Origin: Aphis gossypii | Lineage: Eukaryota > Arthropoda > Insecta > Hemiptera > Aphididae | Length of the DNA stretch: 64,000 bases | NCBI RefSeq assembly: GCF_020184175.1 | Contig: NC_065531.1 | Coordinates: 39,453,213-39,517,212 of the forward strand | Direction of reading: 5' to 3' | Part shown: positions 26,701-38,826 of the stretch, piece by piece | Position numbering within the stretch: the stretch's first letter is position 1 | Layout of the letters: each line of letters starts with the position of its first letter | Notes under the pieces: model-generated | Databases searched by the model: none | The model's input: the letters and a program-made list of their open reading frames with translations, nothing else | Told to the model about the DNA's origin: nothing | Position numbers and translations under genes: made by a program

Positions 26701-29700
26701 GTAACTTTGTAAGATATATAAATACGATATATTATATTGACGTTCAATATTATATTTATTTATCTATGATTGGTTAATGGCATCTAATCATTATAATGCA
26801 TATCATGTCGAAACCACAACAATAAGTCACGTGTAAAACACTTAAGGTCTCGGTCTGCACTATATTATTAGACACGCGTCGGTAAAACGTGCGCTTTTAA
26901 GTTTTAAGTACACTGAGATGGTATATTAATAAAAAAAAACCTATAAACAATATTTAAATTATTACTCATTCGATAAATCTGGAGTCTCTATACGTAATAT
27001 AATATATATTTCTAGATCTTCGAAGAAGACTTTAACGGACTACGGACACACGAGTATCTTGTCTTCGTCCTTGATCTATACACTATACGTAGCGCATCAC
27101 TGAGAAATAAGATATCCGTCTATGTATGAGAATAGATTGCAATAATTTATTAAGTTATCAACCGCATCGTACATATTATATATTATACATAACATTTTTC
27201 ACTTTCAAACATTCGGGTATATGGAAACATTGATGATAAACATACACAGATTTTATTATATTACTATATGTTTAAATATTTCGAGTACGCATCGTTTGAA
27301 AATATGATAGTCATTAGATTTAATAAATACAACTAGTAAATCGAGTAAAACTACAACACTAGTGGTTTGAATTTTAATCATTTATAAAATATGATATACC
27401 TATACATGCGATGAAGTCCAAGATAGTAAGCAACAGATATAAGTATCTATTATAGACTATAGTACCTATATTTATTACCTAAATCTACCTCAATGTTATG
27501 TAATTTTTTTTCAATAAGTATTTAAGTATTTGAATAATTAATTATTTGTTAATAAATAATTTATTTTTAATGTAACTTAATAATTTGTAAATTTTAAATA
27601 AATACAAAATAAACTTTTGCATATTTTCATGATTTTTACTGCATACTATATTGCATAATTCGATACTTCTAAGTGCATAAAAATCCGAGCTCTAGTTATA
27701 TAATATATAACCTATGAATTGCGAGTAAACAAATAATTTATATGCTTTACTCGGGTAAATTTAGGGTGATTCACCCAAACGAATGACACACCAATTATGT
27801 GATTGTAATATTGTATCAAATAAATTGATAAAACGATACCTGAAACAAAAAAAAATGTTCAAAATTATCCAACTTTATAACTTTACTCTTTAATATACTA
27901 TTATTGTAATGTTGTTGATCGTAATATTATCGAAACACTGATTCGTCTGGCTATTGTTATAGTTATAAATAATTGTAAAATTATGTAAAACGGGGTTTTT
28001 AAGAAGTTTGTATAAAAAGAAGGTTTTTCTATTTTCTTCGTGGTACATTATTATGTTACTCGGCTTTCTCCATAATGTTGGTTTGATGGTTTAAAATGCG
28101 GATTGATATCTGTTACAAATTTATAAAATTACCTACCGAATATATTTAGAACCATTATCAATTAGGTATATTAATATTATAATAAGTATCATATTATCAT
28201 GAATATATTATATTTTCGTTAAACTATACAGGGGATTTATAAAAAAAGAAAATTGCAACGAAAAATGTAAACACTTCGTTAAGTAAAACAATTGTTTTTT
28301 TTTTTATAATCACCTACGTATCGTATTAAGATTAAAAATACATTTTTTTTTGTGTAAGAAGGTACTAAATTATTTTAGTAAAATCATCATTTAAATAATT
28401 TGTCATAGAGATAGAACCTTTGTGAATTATTTACAAACTTTGTTTAAAATGTTTTTCTTTATAAATTAGACAAAACCTTGTAGAAGTATTTTATACATAC
28501 ATATATACAAAAAAAAATATATTAAAATAGGTTATGGATCAATAACCTAATCAAAAAATTTTCATAAATCTCATCAATATTTAAAGGAAATCTTGCAATT
28601 TATTCTTTTGAACCTCTGTTCACTATTTTGTTACTTCGTTGATTACATATTATAATTTTTTTAAAGGTCAGTAGATGTTTTCAAATTTTGATATTTCATT
28701 AATAATTTCAAAATATTTTTAAACTTTACTTTCAAATAATATATTATTGATTCATGTTGTGACTCTAAACAAGTTTGACAAACTTTTTTTAATGCCTTTA
28801 GCTTAATTTTTAATTAAGTTAAAAAGTGTATGTATAATCTGTCATCTGTGAATACTAATGACCAGAGATTCCAACCTTTTTGATTTACGGCACCCTAAGA
28901 TATTTTCTAAAAATCTGGAGGCAACCTATAGTAGTTACAATGTATTTATATTTTATAACTACGGTTTTCTTTATTTGCTTGGACTTGCTTGGTATAATCA
29001 AACATATTATACACTCATATTATATTATATTTTAAAAAAAAAAAAAACATTAATTAATTAAAGCATTAAATTTACCTTTTATAAAATAATCTTTTTTGGT
29101 TATTGATTTCTTTATATTTGAATAACTTTCATAGAATTTTGGTTAAAGCTTATAAGTACCTCAGCTGTAAGCTATAAATTATAAGTTTTTGGGATTCCAC
29201 AATAAGCCAAGGGAAATGGGGATTTAAATTTTATACGATAACCTAATAACACTTCTGGTATGATTAGAGATATTTATATGCTTTGCTTTAAAATCATAAT
29301 AATATATTTTTGTTAAATATTTTGGTACCTATATATGTACCTACTAATATACTTATAATATGTAAATGTAATATTAAATATTTTATGAGAAATGCGATAC
29401 TATCAAGGTGACACTAATATTGTTGAATGGATAGATACTATTATGTCTATACGGTTTCTTTTATGCTATATATTAATATATTAGATACCTATTTCACAAT
29501 AAATAAAAAAACCAAGAATTATGAAAATAAATAATACATACAGCGATTTAGGTACTTGTCTCGCATCGTTTATTCCAGCTCAAACCACTAAACTAGTATT
29601 GTATAAATGTATAATATATATTGTTATAAATTTTAAATACAGTTAAGATGAAAAGATCTTAGTTGATGGCGTATTATACTTTTACTTACCGGGTTATCAA

Positions 29701-31309
29701 TTATCTATATATTATATGTGTTAAATTAGAATAATGGTAAAATTTCTATTATAGATTTATAAATTAGATAATAGGTACTCATTATTAATTTCATAGATCA
29801 GCGTAAATTTTTTTTATGGTAAGTTTATTATTCTAAACAAATCTATTATTGTTGTATTAGCGTATTGCATTGTGTACACATATATTTAAAAAACTTCTAT
29901 TGAATTTTCTTGCTAAATACTCCTTTATAATTCTTTTTTTTTTATTCAACTATAAAATGTTTTGTATATTTAAATAAACAATCGCTTAAGTTTTTGGAAT
30001 TGTCACCAATTTTTACGTTTATGAAAATACTTAGATACTTAATCTTAAATTATCGACTACCCACAATGTCACAATTCATCAATTTTTAGTATATGCTATT
30101 ATTTACAACGTATAACCTATATAATATGTTTCATGTTACAAATGCGTTTTCACTGAAAAAAGTTAGTTAAATTAAAACAACAATAATAATAACAATCATT
30201 ATCATTAATATATATACATCATGGTTATTGGTTATTATAAAACGATATAGGTAGGGTATACTCTTTAAATGCAAAAACTAATTTTTTTATGATTATTTTA
30301 CTATTTAATTTTTTTATAGATCAATAATATTTGTGTACATGGCCCTATTGTTTTGACGACCTATATATTTTACATAATACGTATCGTGATTCGTGACTCA
30401 CTGAAATAATAGGTATAATATTTTTAATAGGTAAAGACAATAGAACGGACATAATAATTGCGTATTAGAACAATATTGAGGATAGAACGCAGTGATTACT
30501 GATGTTAACAGTCAACAGTACAGATTAACACTTCGATAAACTTAAAAACATGACGGTTATAGTTGAAAAATTTAACAAAGTTTCATTTTTTGAGTTTTGT
30601 TATTTCAGTCAGACTGTTTCTCTTCTGGTTATTGTGCGTGTTGACACAGTATCAGAATAAATAATATAAATTATAATTATTAGTTTGAAAATATAATTTT
30701 TTTACAGGGTAAATGTATAGCACCAACTTAATAGAATGTATAGTCATAAAACATTCTTGTGCGGCCGCAAATAACTGCATAAAATAATGTATAATATTAT
30801 CCGGATTTCGAAACACTTTTAATTCCACCAATCATCAAACAAATATAAAACGATAATTTATGTGGAATATATATTATATATTTTTTAATCGCTCATATTT
30901 GATTTATAAGCCCATTCCTACAAGTTTGGCCGTCGCGTAATAGGTACAAGGAAAATGTGTGTGATGGTAAACACGATAATAAAAGCTTCATTAATATGTA
31001 GGCTATATTGTAATGATATATAAATATAATAGAATACCTAATTGATATAATTTAATACAATATAATAATATTACTTGTGCTTATAATTTAACAGTGAACG
31101 GTGAGCTGTTGATAATCCGATCGTGTGCTTGGGCATCGGACAGCCGAAACGACGATGGCCCATGCGCTATTAACACTCCCGCAAATATACGAATTGAACA
31201 CTGCAGCACGTGCGACCAGGACCTTTGCAACGGCGCAGTGATCATTGGAGGCTACACCGTGATCCTGACCATTATTTTGGCGATTTCAACCCATTTCGCT
31301 ATCTATTAA
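20704..31309 (+). CDS. Ly6/uPAR-like GPI-anchored protein 3 (3 exons, 145 aa)
   Basis: The exons are 20704-20773, 20867-21019 and 31095-31309, with phase-1 introns of 93 bp and about 10 kb and donors GTAAGT and GTACCT. Residues 1-24 form a signal peptide rich in V, F and L. The mature chain starts AINCWVC (C29, C32) followed by PKC (C40), IEDC and PVC. The last exon contributes LIIRSCAW, GPC, EHCSTCDQDLCNG and a hydrophobic tail (YTVILTIILAISTHFAIY) expected to direct GPI anchoring. Cysteine spacing and the terminal DLCN give a standard single Ly6 domain of normal length. It is the best-formed member of the local three-gene array and shares intron phases and exon plan with genes 1 and 2. Its coding exons are clearly more GC-rich than the flanks, which supports constraint. 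It should act at the cell surface. I cannot say which named insect Ly6 protein (quiver, crooked neck and others) it corresponds to. Confidence 0.86.
26337..26493. mobile_element. Small hAT-like MITE (157 bp)
   Basis: The ends are CAGGAGTGGCTAAC on the left and, reverse-complemented on the right, CAGGAGTGGCCAAC (13 of 14 match). Both are followed by ACGATCGAC / GTCGATCGCG-type sequence further in. The flanks TACTACAC (26329-26336) and TACTATAG (26494-26501) agree at 6 of 8 positions, consistent with an aged 8-bp target duplication. Confidence 0.75.
28862..28950. mobile_element. hAT element terminal fragment
   Basis: CAGAGATTCCAACCTTTTTG, then GGCACCCTAAG and AAAAATCTGGAGGCAACCTA, follow the order of the reverse-complemented right end of the element at 14386-14678. 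No opposite end was found downstream, so this is a truncated copy. Confidence 0.6.
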
Positions 31310-32145
31310 CACCAGCTTATTTTTTTTTTATTTTAGAACGAGTCCTTTTCCGCCTTAACAAAACGGTCATACGATACTCACGTAGGTATGTGGAACACAT
31401 TTTTTAGGTATATGTAGGTATACTGTATAGATTTTGTATGTTCATATATATTATATTATTTTAATTTATTCGATATTATACATCTTTTTTTTATGATTAT
31501 TATAACTACATAGAAGGTTAAAAAAGTATGATATATTTAATTTAAATAGGTAGGTAACATAATTTTAATTATAAGAAATTTTATGATTTACATATATTAT
31601 ATCTTAACTACAGTCCTATAAATAAGAAATTGAAAATGGTTACTAAGAATTACATTTTTATAATTTATCATTATACCTATGCCTATTTTCTTTTTTTCCT
31701 TTGCCTTTGACTTTATTCTTTTTATGGGGTTGGCCACCCTCGTCCTAAACATCCATTGGATTTTTTATCCCTATACATTATACATTTATAATTAACTATT
31801 ATTTAAATGTTTGTTTTGTTATTTAATGTGATTTATTAATATTAATTAAAAATCTAAGTACCACAATTTTTTTTTTTTTTGAGTTATAGGATTACTTAAG
31901 TATTTTATATGATTATATTATTTAGTAGGTATAGAATAAGTGCGCTATTTCATTTTTTAAAACAGTACCTAAAAGTAAGTGTAATGCATTTTTTTTTAAT
32001 TTTTAAATAAAACCATTTACACAATGTTATACTTTATTTTAAAACATAGATTAAATATAATGTACTTTAATATTTATGGGTATCTATAGGTACCTATAAT
32101 AATAATGATAAATAATAAAATTATATACAGGTTAAACTTGCCTTC

Positions 32146-32147
<2 letters not shown>

Positions 32148-32177
<30 letters not shown>
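32148..32177. repeat. Poly-T tract (30 bases)
   Basis: A homopolymer run that could be the reversed tail of an old retroposed sequence. No recognisable element body adjoins it. Confidence 0.85.
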
Positions 32178-32182
<5 letters not shown>

Positions 32183-34857
32183 TATTTAATATTTTGTATG
32201 AAATATGAATGGACCATTTTGTTTCAAATGGGTTTAGGTTATTATTTTAAGTTGTATCATTATAAGTTAAACCACGTGTTTTTTTATACTATTACGTATT
32301 ATGATAATAGGGAAAGTGTAACCGACTTTAAACGTCTTGTAATAATAAGACAATCATGTTTTGGCCACGCTAAAATTATTGCTGTTTAAACTTGCTTTTG
32401 GTTTCTTTTTTATTTATTATATAAATATAAGTATATAATATATTCGTATTATATATATATATTATTTTGTTCACGTCTTCCCAGTTCGGGTCAATTCGTA
32501 GTACACATTTTTATCAGTTATCCGTCCAAAAAATAAGCGCGTAGATCTCTTATTGCTGTTCTAAAGCATTAGATCAACGACATTAAATTTTGTATAAAAT
32601 ATAGTGTACAAAATAGAAATTTATATTTTTAACGTATTATTATATTATTTGAGATTAAATAGATGTTGCATGAGATTTATATTTTATCGGCGAGTAATCG
32701 TTACCTATAACCATTAATATTTTAAATAAGTGTGGCATCAATATAACATATATAGGTATATACCTATATACAAGTATTGTTATTTTTATTTATTTATACT
32801 TTTTGCTTAGTGTATAATATTGGTGTATAAATAAAATAACTTACATATTTTATATAAATTGTTGTTGATATGTTTGATATTACATGTATGGTCATATCGA
32901 TTCTTGTGGAATAAAATAAGGGCCCATAGAGTTCCACACATCCATTTAATAATATTTTTTATATATTACACTTAAGTATGTATTATATATATTATATACT
33001 TAAGTCTTAAATACTTTATCCTTTAACAACAGCCAACAAAACTAACAAGTGTATACTTGCGTAGTGTAGCATTGTCTATAATTTACAAATTATTTGCAAC
33101 ACTTCACCAATTTACCAAATACAAATAGCTCCGATTTTCTGAATCCGATATAAAAACTATATAAGTAGGTAATAATACATATCTATTGTTCTCAGATACT
33201 TAAGTTTATCGTGTAGTTTATTCTACAATTCATACGTATAATAATATTACCTTATAGGTATTGTATATAATAGGTTTTTGGTCTTCAAAAATTCAATACA
33301 ATTCATAATATCTATATAAAGTAGGTACCTATGTATAAAATCGTTATAGACGTTACAATATATGATCAATGAAATACCTATCTCTGTAACTTTGCTGTAT
33401 GTAGTATTAAATTAGCTGTGCAATTAACATTTTAGCAATAAACATGTCGGTTTTAAGGTGGCTTGTAAATATACGTGCAAACTGCAAAATAAACAAGTAA
33501 GCCTGTGTGTGGATATTATCAGGTATGTGCCTACTGTACTTGTATTGGTTATAAAATTATTTGAAATACCTATATGTATACCTTAAAACCATTTATCTAG
33601 CTACGCTTGTAAACACGGCTTAGATACTTGTAAATTACCTACTTAGTAAATAAACACATTTTTGTTGTTTTCCTTATTTCGCAATCAAGAAGCAGTAGTT
33701 GTTAATAAAAAAAAAAAAAACAATAATTTATGGATAGAATAAATACATTTGATAGATTAAAATAAATTATAATAAAAATGTTTACCTATTCATCGTAATA
33801 TTATTCTCAACGAACGATCCATTTATACAATATCAACTATTATCTTACCTATAATTTATTAATTCCTATATACGCCACAACATCAACGTAATTATAAATA
33901 GTTCTTAAGTAATTTAGACTGCTGTAGAGCGGTGTACTACTATAAAATTAAAAAAAAAAAATACAAATTAAAACTGCAGAATTAAGCAAACAATATTATA
34001 TAATTTTTCACCATTCACCAGTACACCTATGTAGCCACTCAAAAAGTTAATATTTTTTTCACATAGATATACGTATTTGTTTTTACATTTAATATTTCGT
34101 TATGAGTGCAAGTTATACCTAATTACGCCATGTGGCGGTGATATAATAGCTATTTTTATGAAGTGACCACTTTACTTAAAAGTAGGGGTGGGTTGTGGGT
34201 ATCTTAATGATGCAAGACTCATTTATAATCTTTAAATAATTTTTATACTTGTGTGAATCGAGCCAATCGGGGTTGTAGATTTAGTCATCTTGACTCTGGA
34301 ACAATTGATGGGTATGTATTATAAGTACTTACTTTAATTAGCTACTTTATTATTTCACATCGCCACTGAGGTATAGACGCTCCAATATATCCCTTGAACC
34401 TAAACTGTAGTAGGAATTGCTCAGTATTCACTATACAAGTACAAGTATAGTACTATAGTCAGTAGAAATATTGTTCGTTCGTGTCGTCGACACCAAATGC
34501 CGTAAACAATAAAATAAAAATTATGAGGGTAGGTCATATCAATTACATGTACTTATGTAATAAATAGATAATGATGTAAATAGTAGGTATGTAATTTTAC
34601 CATTTTATTTTATGACTTATTGCCTATTGGCATACCGTTATTATTATAATTTATAGTATATTACATTATTATTTAACACTTTAACAGTTATATTTGTTCC
34701 GATTCCATAATTTATAATTAAATACGGACGGCGCAGCATCAATAAACTGTAAAGTTCATTACTCATTTCACTCATTAATGAATAATGCACGTTTTGCTCA
34801 TTCATGTAAATAAACTAATAAACATTTTTAGTTAGATCGTATAACTAATAAGTAATA

Positions 34858-34877
34858 ACACACACACACACACACAC
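34858..34877. repeat. (AC)n microsatellite
   Basis: An uninterrupted CA dinucleotide run of about 20 bases. Confidence 0.9.
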
Positions 34878-37004
34878 GAAAACATGCATACATATTATAA
34901 AGCTAATAATGTAAGTGTAGTGTACCTATGTGGGTACCTAACTAGTTACTAATGTTGGTATGAATCACCAAAACCAGGTCTACCTACGAAGCATAAAATT
35001 ATTAACCATTAACCAATCATTCATAAGTCATGGCAGTACGGCATTTATCTATATTAATACCATCTACCTATAAATAAATCATAATACAAAATTGAACGTT
35101 ATTACATATTGCATACACACTACACACGTATAAGGTACCTATATAGGTATATTACATCAATTAAATAATAATATTATAGACTATAGTATATTATTTAAAA
35201 AACCTACACAAAACTGTAGTCTATAATCACAGTATTTTGAGTTAAGGCGGATTTTGAATTTTAAAAACCGAATTTGATCGACTATTGGACAAGTTCACTA
35301 AGTCGTGAGGATTTTGGATTTATTTATTTTCAGCTGGGATATTAATAAACATAAAAATGGTTTTCTTTTATTTATAAAATATTTTTATAAATAAACTATA
35401 GGCATGTCTATATACAATAGGTCACTAATAATTTTTGGAAAATTAAAAATGTTCCACTACAACCTAGAAAAATTGATATAACTGTTAATCAATCAAAATC
35501 TGTTAAACTAACTAGGTACCTAACTTATAAGTTATAGGTACAGTTTTATTAGAATTTTCAGTCAAATACCATTTTTTTTTTTAATCAATTACAGCCTTCA
35601 TAATTTGAAGTGAAAATGTATCGTTTAAAAATATTATATATGTTTACCAAGGATGTGTGGTCACTGTTATGCTGATAGTTTTTTTTTAATCAAGTACACT
35701 TGACTTAAATAATTGTACACCATGACGTAGTTTTTATACCAGACCACAAATTGTTAAAAATAATAATAATATAGAAAAAAAGAGGGTTTATGTATAATAT
35801 TAAAGGTTGTATTGACTTTTATACTTGTATGAAAATGTATTGTTTTTATTTATAAAACAAACAAAACTTAGCAACAAGATTTTATTAAATTTATTAATAA
35901 ATCTAGTTTTTAATTTTTACTGTTATTTCTTCTTTTATTTTTTTTGTACCTATACACTTTAAATTCAAATTATATTATTTAATATAGTTTAGGTAATAGA
36001 TATCAAGGAAAATTATTCAGTATCATGTGTTCTTCAGTAAAATTTACATTTTCAAAAAAATTAACTACAAAATGAACTTGATTTTGTTTTGTTATTCATA
36101 AGTCAAATGTTTAATGAATTTATAAAACCAACAAATTAAAATCTTTGTTCAACATTTGTTACAAATGTATAAACAAAATTTTAGTTTGATCATAATTATA
36201 TCTATTTTTTAAATGTTTTAAAAATCTAGTAAAATAAAAATGAAAATATAAAATACATGATATTTAATAATACACTAATTGGTTGCAATCATTTTTGATT
36301 ATACGATTACATATTATGTTGTATTATAAAATATCATGTATTATATATTTTATATTATTATAAAATAATGTCTTAAAGTTAGTCTAAATATTTTCTGAAG
36401 AAAAAATATATATGCCTAATAGCAGAAATATTCAAGTCCAACAATCAATATTTTTTTCTTGAATAATAAGTATAATTTCAATACTTAATACATATTAATG
36501 CAACTTAAGGCTATAAGTTACAATCATATTATTTAATAAGATGCAATGAGGAAGTAAGTACATGAAGTTAAAACTTAAAATAATGATTAGCCAATTCGTT
36601 TATACTTATTACTATATAAATCTAATAAAAATGTTCAACATAACTACACAAGAAATGTAGTTGATCCTCTTCTTTAAATTTTAAAAACATTTAATTAATA
36701 TTGATGATGTAATGAATTTATTTTAATTTGTATATTATACATTTTTGAATTTGATGATGATGATATTTGTTGGGACTAAAAATGTAAGGATAATAATGAT
36801 CATGATTTTAACCAAGAACTTATTTTATAAGTGAAACATTAACTTATTAACAGTTTTACAATTCAATGTAAAAAACACTGTAAATCATAATTTGATTGGT
36901 TTTTTTGTTTTAAATTGGTATTTCCCTCGCAGGTAAATGAGAAAATCACACAATCATTATATTTTAATATTTTTGATGCTTACATTTAAATAAAATAACT
37001 ATAT

Positions 37005-37010
37005 TTTATT
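37005..37010 (-). terminator. Candidate poly(A) signal of PDCD2L
   Basis: On the minus strand AATAAA lies 36 nt downstream of the stop codon (37047-37049), a reasonable position for a short 3' UTR. Confidence 0.45.
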
Positions 37011-37046
37011 GATTGTTTAAATGTTTTAATAGATAAATATAAACAT

Positions 37047-38826
37047 CTAAAATAGTTTTTCTTCTTGAACCATAACACATTCATACTTATAAGTATCACC
37101 TTCATTCCAGCAATTATTTTCACAAGTGTATATTAAAGCTGTTCCAAATTCCAAGTGTCCACTACCATGATGTTCTTCTCCACATATTAGTTTCAAATAT
37201 GTAATTAATGATGGAAGAATTTGTAACTCAAATAATAATTTACCTTGGCAGTTGGTACATTTATTTGGTTCACTATCTTCATACAAAAATAATGGTTTAC
37301 CTTCAGTACGGCAATACCTAAATAAAAAGTGTTAAGTAAGTTGTTATTTCAAATAATACAGAAATGTCTGTAGATAGAAAACAAAAAGACATTAAATCGA
37401 AACTATCATACAAACCGTAAGATTTGACCAGGATTTTTTCTTATTGTTGATGCTAATGTTTCAAAATACTTATCACCATGGGCTGGTAAACTTTTTTCAT
37501 AGCCTTCATTCTTTTCTTCGGTTATTATTTGATTATTTTTATAGTCGTGTAATAAGTTATTAGCATGCTCTTTTACTGTATCTGACAGTTCTTCATAAGC
37601 TACTGATATATAATACGGCTCAAAATATATATTCATATCATAGTGATCCTGTTGTTAATATTATATTACAGTTTATAATTAACAAAATTTAATATATTGA
37701 CTATTAATATTCAACAAAATATGTCTATCTCTATTATAAAGTACTTACAATAATTTAGTTCAATTTTATATAAATTATTAGGTAAAGTCATGACTTATAC
37801 GAATTATATTTTAATAAACTCTTCATTACTTTATTAAATGAACCCATAATTTATTAGTAATTATTTGCTAAGCAATTAAGTTAATTTATTATACCAAGTT
37901 TTAATATTCATAGTAATTATATAAAAAAAAAAAAAAATGAAGTATTCAATTTATAGTTTATCTCAAAGCTCAAGCAACTCATTTATCAATTAGTTTTAAT
38001 ATAAAAATGTTAAATCAATATCACCTTTAAACATTTTTTTATGTTTGGTTACATGAAAATGTTAAATGGTTTCAAATCAGTTTATTTTATTTTTTATACA
38101 AACAGATATAACATTTGAATTAGTTAAACAACTTACTAGAGGTATTTCTTTTCTACTATCTAGTAATTGAAGACAATTTGTATTTGGTATATCAATCGGT
38201 TCAGCAACTACATTATCATCAGCATCAGAATTTTCTAACTCGGCACTTGCAGAAGTACAATTTTCAATCGCTTGACTTTTAACAGTAATGTTATGATTCT
38301 CTTCAGCCTCTGGTTCTTCACCCCAGTTGTCAGCATCATCACACCATTCTATAAAAGTCGTAGATTGCTTATCTTCATAATGGTCGGCTGCAACCCATTG
38401 CCGTCTCAAACATATCCAACTGAGTAAGAATTATGTTTTATTAAACAATAATATAATACAATATAATATAGGGCATCTACTCAATACTTTACCTCTGAGA
38501 CTTGTTCCAACACCCTGGGCTTATACAAGCGTGTATATATAATGTTCTATGATAAATAGAATTTATAACAGGGGCATATATTTGAATGAGTAAAGGTATT
38601 TGGTGATTACATAGTGGACACTTTGGTGAAAAATTTTGATTTAGTGTATCCTAATAATAAAAATAAAAATCAATTTTTAAAAGCAGTTCTTATTTCATTA
38701 GCTTCATAAGCTACTTACAGGCAACCCTCCTATTTTATTTATTGTATATGCATCATCAGAACAGCTTTCATTCACAATACGTTCGTCCACAAAACCTAGT
38801 AAGACTTTTTGAGATACCTTTGGCAT
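37047..38826 (-). CDS. PDCD2L: PDCD2L, programmed cell death 2-like ribosome-assembly factor (5 exons, 350 aa)
   Basis: The minus-strand exons are 38826-38719, 38650-38493, 38419-38137, 37648-37416 and 37317-37047. Donors include GTAAGT and GTAAAG, all junctions keep frame, and the total is 351 codons with stop. The N-terminus MPKVSQKVLLGFVDERI...KIGGLPD matches the start of PDCD2-family proteins. Next come SPKCPLC and CISPGCW, then SWICLRRQW. The acidic IEWCDDADNWGEE stretch is characteristic of PDCD2L. The C-terminal PDCD2_C domain contains GQILRYCRTEGKPLF, CTNCQGKLLFELQILPSL and LEFGTALIYTCENNCW. A MYND finger, present in PDCD2 proper, is not seen. Length is close to the usual 350-360 aa. 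Family knowledge: PDCD2/PDCD2L proteins act as dedicated chaperones or adaptors for ribosomal protein uS5 (RPS2) in 40S assembly, and PDCD2L shuttles between nucleus and cytoplasm. The gene is divergent from the RMDN3-like gene, whose start codon lies 3.7 kb to the right. Confidence 0.95.

Larger units (their letters stand above)
21020..31094 (+). other. Intron 2 of Ly6-like gene 3 (10 kb)
   Basis: This long AT-rich intron ends at TTTAACAG. It holds a small hAT-like element (26337-26493) and a hAT terminal fragment (about 28862-28950). A locally GC-rich patch at about 25,600-26,140 (GCGAGCGCGGCGTTTTCGTC and neighbours) could be regulatory or an unrecognised repeat. A segment at 22,195-22,520 carries an unremarkable open frame. 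I see no additional exon. Confidence 0.55.
31310..37046. other. Spacer between Ly6-like gene 3 and PDCD2L
   Basis: This is AT-rich intergenic DNA. It contains a 30-base T run (32148-32177), a (CA)n tract near 34858-34877, and several TAGGTACCTAT palindromic words. A short segment at 31,725-31,765 (GGGGTTGGCCACCCTCGTCC) differs in composition from its surroundings but is not recognised. No gene is supported. Confidence 0.5.
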
